Made by a program: the position numbers and the translations under genes. A stretch of 64,000 nt of DNA, taken from NCBI RefSeq assembly GCF_032594915.1, contig NZ_CP118733.1, positions 1,736,001 to 1,800,000 on the forward strand. The letters run 5' to 3'. Of this stretch, positions 61,001 through 64,000 are shown one piece after another (position 1 is the stretch's first letter; each line of letters starts with the position of its first letter). Below the pieces are notes generated by a model. It was not told where the DNA came from, searched no databases, and saw only the letters and a list, made by a program, of their open reading frames with translations. The stretch comes from Streptococcus sp. 29896 (GTDB lineage Bacteria > Bacillota > Bacilli > Lactobacillales > Streptococcaceae).

Positions 61001-64000
61001 GTTCCAAAGCTGGTCTGCCTGGTCACTTCCGATAAACTCGGTCGCTGTCAAAAGGGATTCTAGGGCATCCATCTGGTCAATGGTATTGTCTAGCCAGTAA
61101 TGAATCTGATTGCGCATCAACTCATTGCCAGACTCCTTATAGAGTTGGGCTGCGGCCTTCAATTTAGCAAATTCCGCCCGTAATTGGCGACGGTCTTCTG
61201 TCAGATCCTCTCCCGCTTCCAACTTGGTACGAAAGGCAGTCAGTTTCGGTGCCAATTCAAGGGATTCTTCCAATTTCACCACACGGCCATCCATATTTTG
61301 GTTGATCATGTGTTTGCCCAGTTCTCTAAAGGCAAGGGAGGTCTCCGAATCGGTAAAGCGGCCTGTTTCAACAAAGTTGAAGGCAATGTCATTGACACGT
61401 TTGGCAGCTTCTTCTGACTCCCAGATATTCCATGTGTATTCAGCAGCAGAGAAGAGAGCGATCTTAGATGGCTCTGATTGCTGCATTGGGTTGAGCATGA
61501 TACCACCAATTAGGCTGGCATCAACATTTGGCTGCAGGAATTTTTCACCGCCACCAAGAATCAAGTGCTCTTTGGAGTTATCTGTACATGGCCAGTTGAT
61601 CCAGAGTTGAACAGGACGATAGGTCTTGCCTCCCTGACTCAAATTGGTGCTCAAGGTTGTCAGGAACTGGTTGGACACTTGTCCCCAGATACGGCCACCT
61701 GTCACTGTCAGGCTAGCACTTTCAGGAAGATTTTCATTGAGCGAACGCAATTCTGCCTCATCCCCGTCTCCCCAGTATTCGTGCGGTACAAAGATCATCT
61801 CCTTGCGCAAACCAGTATACTGAGCCTGCTGGCTTTCCAGCCATTGGGTCAGATCCGCCATGAGACGGTTGTAGCTTGCAAATCCGCCTGCTGGATGACG
61901 GGCATCGTCTGCCAGGATACCGAATTCTCTCACACCAACGCCCATCAATTGGGTAAATTTCCGCTTGATAACTTCAAGATCTTCACGATAGTGGTTGTCG
62001 TCACCAAAGCGTACGCTATTATGCATGAATGGATGGAGGGTCCAGACATAGCGGGTCTTGTTTTGATTCCCCACACGCGCCATCTGACGAATTTCTTCTA
62101 GCTTGTCTTCTGGATAGAGTTCACGCCAGCGGCTGTTGTGGTATTCATCATCTTTTGGTGCAAAGAAATACTGGGTCAGCTTGAGGTCACCACCGTAGCG
62201 CATCAATTCCATGCGGTCAGCTGTACTCCAAGGGTTGCCATAATAGCCTTCGATGAAGCCACGGTTTTTAATGTCTGCAAAGTCTTCTACATCTACTTCA
62301 CGCAGAACTGGAGCCGGACTGTCATTGAGCATGTGCTTCAAGGTTGTCAAACCAAAGAAGACTGCATCTGTGTCCTTACCAATGACTGAAATAGCATTGT
62401 CTTTGACCACCAAACGGTAGGCATCAATCTTATCAAAGAGCTGGGCAGTACGTCCTGCATTAGCCTGATGGCTTTGGGCAAAACCAGCCTGACCATGAAT
62501 ACCAATGTAGATATTGGTTGCACCTTCCACCGCACTTGTGCTGGTTGCATACGAAATCTGGTGGGCCTGCAAGGTATCTTTGAGACGGTTACGGGTATAA
62601 ATATCCACTCCTTGACCAATGACCAGGTTGACACGGCCATTTAGGGCTACCAGTCCATTGCCATAGGTCACAGTTTGAGGGGTAGGAAAGACTTGATAGT
62701 TCTTATTGAGATAGTCCTCGCTTGCCAAGGCCACCGCAATCACTTCTGCACTAGCTGGGCGAGTCGCATCGAACCGATCCGCAGTCTCAATCGTTCCATC
62801 AGAGACTGTTTCTGCCTGACCTGCTCGAATCGTAAAGTTAAGGGAGACAACTCCAGTATAGCGGCCCAAACCGGTCACTCGGATACTTGCCCGACTGCTT
62901 GTGCCTACTTGGCCGATATTGTCACTATAATCGAGATGGTAGTCTTGATTTTCAACCAGGTCAACCCCGTTGACTCTAACTGTCGGCTTCGGTGTCAAGG
63001 CTTGACCTGTATAGGCATATTCTTGACTTGCTAGGCGGACATGGTCACTTGTCAGAGCAACTGCTTCTACTTGACCCAAGTATTCGCTGACACGGATCTC
63101 ACTGACAGACATGAAGCGATTTGGACGGCCACCATCTCCCAAGGTATTGACAGCCTGTAACTTGATGTAACGAGCGCTAGTTGGATCAAAACTTACCTCC
63201 TGCCAATCACGATTATTCTCATCAAAGCTACCTGTTTTCACAGATGTCCAAGTACGGTTGTCTGTACTCACTAAAATGTCATAGCTAGCGACCTTGCCGT
63301 TTGGACTTCCATCCTGACGGTGGCGGTAAGCCAGACCATTGAGCTGGCGAACTCGGCCTGTATCAACTGTTAACCAGAGGTTGCTGATATCTGTTCCTGA
63401 CCAGGCAGAGTGCCAGTGGCTGTTCAAGTTAAAGTCTTTGGCATTGTCCACTGCTTCGCTGGCTCTATTTTCCACAGAACCCGCAGTAAGGGTCATCTCC
63501 GACCGCTCTATATAGTTGCGGCCTTCTGTTGTCGGACTATCTGGAACAAAGGTCAGAGTATAGGTTTCTGACTGGCTACCGTCCTCAGATGAGGTAACGA
63601 TTTTCACCGTATTATCAGCTGTTCGCAGAACGGTCACTCCGACATTATTGGCACTGTTACGAGCTGTGATATCCCCACGACCTGATACTGTCATGTTGTT
63701 GGTGATGGAGGCACCGCGGAGGACTTGGTTGCCGATTTGAATCTCATTGATACTAGCATCACTCGACTTGACAAATGCCTCAAGGGCCGTCTTCAATTCC
63801 AGCTCAACAATACCGACAGACGGTTTGCGACCAGATAGAACCTCGTCAGAATTTTCAACTGTCACCTTAAAGATTTCAGCTGAAACTGGCCGATCCAAGC
63901 GATAGGTTACCTTGGTCAAGCCGTTGACTGGTTTTGTCTCTGTCACGCGATGAGCGGCAACTGTCGCTTCTGCGCTAGAACTTGTCTGATAAGAGAAGGT
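58097..64000 (-). CDS. Wall-anchored GH84 beta-N-acetylglucosaminidase (hyaluronidase-like), N-terminus beyond right edge
   Basis: The frame is open to base 64000, so 1967 visible residues are a C-terminal part; the GTG at 63946 is not the start. A discoidin/CBM32-like domain (about 63070-63500) precedes a GH84 catalytic domain, with GFIEGYYGNPWS (near 62240) and the Asp-Asp pair in GILADDARHP (near 61905). Several more CBM32-like modules follow (about 60800-59150), then six 12-residue TTGGETSQPDQP repeats, a G5 domain (RVFVQVVTENG...), and an LPETG sorting signal. GH84 enzymes remove terminal GlcNAc from glycoproteins or related glycans. Likely exported and sortase-anchored; acts on host glycans. 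The substrate is inferred. Confidence 0.9.
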   Translation of the reverse strand, partial: TFSYQTSSSAEATVAAHRVTETKPVNGLTKVTYRLDRPVSAEIFKVTVENSDEVLSGRKPSVGIVELELKTALEAFVKSSDASINEIQIGNQVLRGASITNNMTVSGRGDITARNSANNVGVTVLRTADNTVKIVTSSEDGSQSETYTLTFVPDSPTTEGRNYIERSEMTLTAGSVENRASEAVDNAKDFNLNSHWHSAWSGTDISNLWLTVDTGRVRQLNGLAYRHRQDGSPNGKVASYDILVSTDNRTWTSVKTGSFDENNRDWQEVSFDPTSARYIKLQAVNTLGDGGRPNRFMSVSEIRVSEYLGQVEAVALTSDHVRLASQEYAYTGQALTPKPTVRVNGVDLVENQDYHLDYSDNIGQVGTSSRASIRVTGLGRYTGVVSLNFTIRAGQAETVSDGTIETADRFDATRPASAEVIAVALASEDYLNKNYQVFPTPQTVTYGNGLVALNGRVNLVIGQGVDIYTRNRLKDTLQAHQISYATSTSAVEGATNIYIGIHGQAGFAQSHQANAGRTAQLFDKIDAYRLVVKDNAISVIGKDTDAVFFGLTTLKHMLNDSPAPVLREVDVEDFADIKNRGFIEGYYGNPWSTADRMELMRYGGDLKLTQYFFAPKDDEYHNSRWRELYPEDKLEEIRQMARVGNQNKTRYVWTLHPFMHNSVRFGDDNHYREDLEVIKRKFTQLMGVGVREFGILADDARHPAGGFASYNRLMADLTQWLESQQAQYTGLRKEMIFVPHEYWGDGDEAELRSLNENLPESASLTVTGGRIWGQVSNQFLTTLSTNLSQGGKTYRPVQLWINWPCTDNSKEHLILGGGEKFLQPNVDASLIGGIMLNPMQQSEPSKIALFSAAEYTWNIWESEEAAKRVNDIAFNFVETGRFTDSETSLAFRELGKHMINQNMDGRVVKLEESLELAPKLTAFRTKLEAGEDLTEDRRQLRAEFAKLKAAAQLYKESGNELMRNQIHYWLDNTIDQMDALESLLTATEFIGSDQADQLWNHYNRGLGLYEQSKGYTFWYVNHYEKAELGVQHIRPFILHLLEFLAGQVESELYPDRINSRLITNRSGAEGSVANILDGDLSTQLLFKNPNTISTGDYVGLEFNKTIDLDSLTFAMGAVSNLRDTFSAAAIQYQTEDGEWLPIPGHTYTGSEALITFSNLGLKAKAVRMIATSDKANTWFGIRDIAVNKPLEASRQTSVAITHSTNLVYKGQTSEAQIKDGNDATEAMFANADTAGSQRDTTPAEAWVQLDLGQVKPISKVRLAQGTGDKLNKGVLEYSVNGTDWTNLTSLSGEQLKEVSQEFEAQYIRVRNTENLPKWWRIKDFSVETNEGRRDMVETSIASLENSPVFETLGSYRLPLPATTQLAPGDFVGIKLDRLHELESLQATGSQLDLVYSPNAVEWYQLDQLSEQPLARYIRLINKGQTSQNLGSSELLVETKEIHPDKLKSTTLGINQVYGNNDVRRIKNLGQLFDGVYNNFVEFADVPRQGGEIVLELGVQRPIRKIRAYIQDGTKNYLRDGKIQVSQNGQDWVDIVTVGDGQANASRDDSLGDGWTHDSNLPGNRYIEGSLETPVNAKYLRIYFTANYDYRFVGFTEMVINDSEFVKTINDPTVTGDGGEAAENLYTNLVDRKVLSSYKPAKDQGHLVYHLSEKTGVNHVKLISSLPAGSSVQLRARVIRQGQDAGPEWVELGAVTNSLQTFVLGQDVAHLLDLDLSWTGGRPEFYELSTYHAEIDQETPIEDQPTTGGETSQPDQPTTGGETSQPDQPTTGGETSQPDQPTPGGETSQPDQPTTGGETSQPDQPTPGSETSQPGSDEWVWTVKPESGLLSLTHEKPRLDILERERGYGRQVLDNPDLPVGVTRLVQAGKAGRERVFVQVVTENGVVLSQRIVHTMVLEEAQDEILEVGRKPLAPQAASQSATVQETKAAVSQAQLPETGSQDQSYLLTGLSVLATLGLVARAKRREE
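58560..58777 (-). repeat. 36-bp tandem repeats (12-residue Pro/Thr/Gly spacer) in the GH84 protein
   Basis: Six units encode TTGGETSQPDQP or its TPGGETSQPDQP variant, the last one TPGSETSQP. They form a flexible stalk between the carbohydrate-binding modules and the G5 domain. The copy number is likely to vary among strains. Confidence 0.9.

Noticed and set aside
63946..63946. GTG at 63946 as start of the GH84 protein
   Set aside because: The frame stays open to base 64000 and no signal peptide follows the GTG; the true start lies outside the window.

Overview
The window looks like a chromosome segment of a low-GC Streptococcus, most likely Streptococcus suis or a close relative. The evidence is the streptococcal core gene order (pnp-cysE-cysS-mrnC, rplM-rpsI, rlmB-yacP-degV), LPXTG surface proteins with YSIRK or KxYKxGKxW-type signals, and an MsmK-type sugar ATPase. 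The species is inferred from gene content, because no rRNA or species marker is present. Nearly everything runs on the minus strand.

Region 1 (1-6.3 kb): a glycosylation locus for a serine-rich-repeat adhesin. The adhesin N-terminus runs off the left edge. Upstream lie four glycosyltransferase genes (two GT2, a Gtf3-like enzyme, and a GT-D/GT2 fusion) and a polysaccharide pyruvyltransferase-family gene. The adhesin promoter has a pentanucleotide, G-rich repeat between its -35 and -10 boxes. Region 2 (6.3-9.7 kb): a PNPOx-fold protein, then an SOS-like operon of an HdiR-type cleavable repressor, a Y-family polymerase, a YolD-like protein and a small partner.

Region 3 (9.9-22.3 kb): an integrative mobilizable element inserted in the 3' end of rpsI and bounded by 29-bp direct repeats. 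One half carries a transfer/replication module: regulator, FtsK/TcpA-like coupling ATPase, membrane protein, pMV158-type Rep with a visible nick-site hairpin, excisionase and tyrosine integrase. The other half is a four-gene defence-like operon: type III Mod and Res, an ImmA/IrrE-like protease with a C-terminal HTH, and a small Cys-motif protein. In front of mod lies a 31-copy heptanucleotide repeat. It sits inside a possible leader ORF and just ahead of a hairpin that hides the mod ribosome binding site. I read this as a candidate phase-variable translational switch for the whole operon.

Region 4 (22.2-38.3 kb): rpsI/rplM with an L13 leader; a sulfur operon (CoA-disulfide reductase-rhodanese, APC permease, YeeE/YedE transporter) next to an ArsR-rhodanese regulator; a GNAT pseudogene broken by a small MITE-like insertion and a frameshift; DUF7916-like, DegV, YacP/NYN, RlmB and PASTA proteins; DUF1761, aromatic-acid-exporter-like and CadD-like membrane proteins; msmK with a cre site; and a PucR/CdaR-type regulator.

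Region 5 (38.4-64 kb): two large wall-anchored proteins flank the mrnC-cysS-small ORF-cysE-pnp operon. The first is a giant CshA-like/mucin-binding-like adhesin of about 4775 residues with seven near-identical 891-bp repeats. The second is a GH84 beta-N-acetylglucosaminidase with CBM32-like and G5 domains and an LPETG anchor; its gene runs off the right edge. With the serine-rich adhesin, the window is rich in surface colonisation factors and shows several length-variable repeat tracts.
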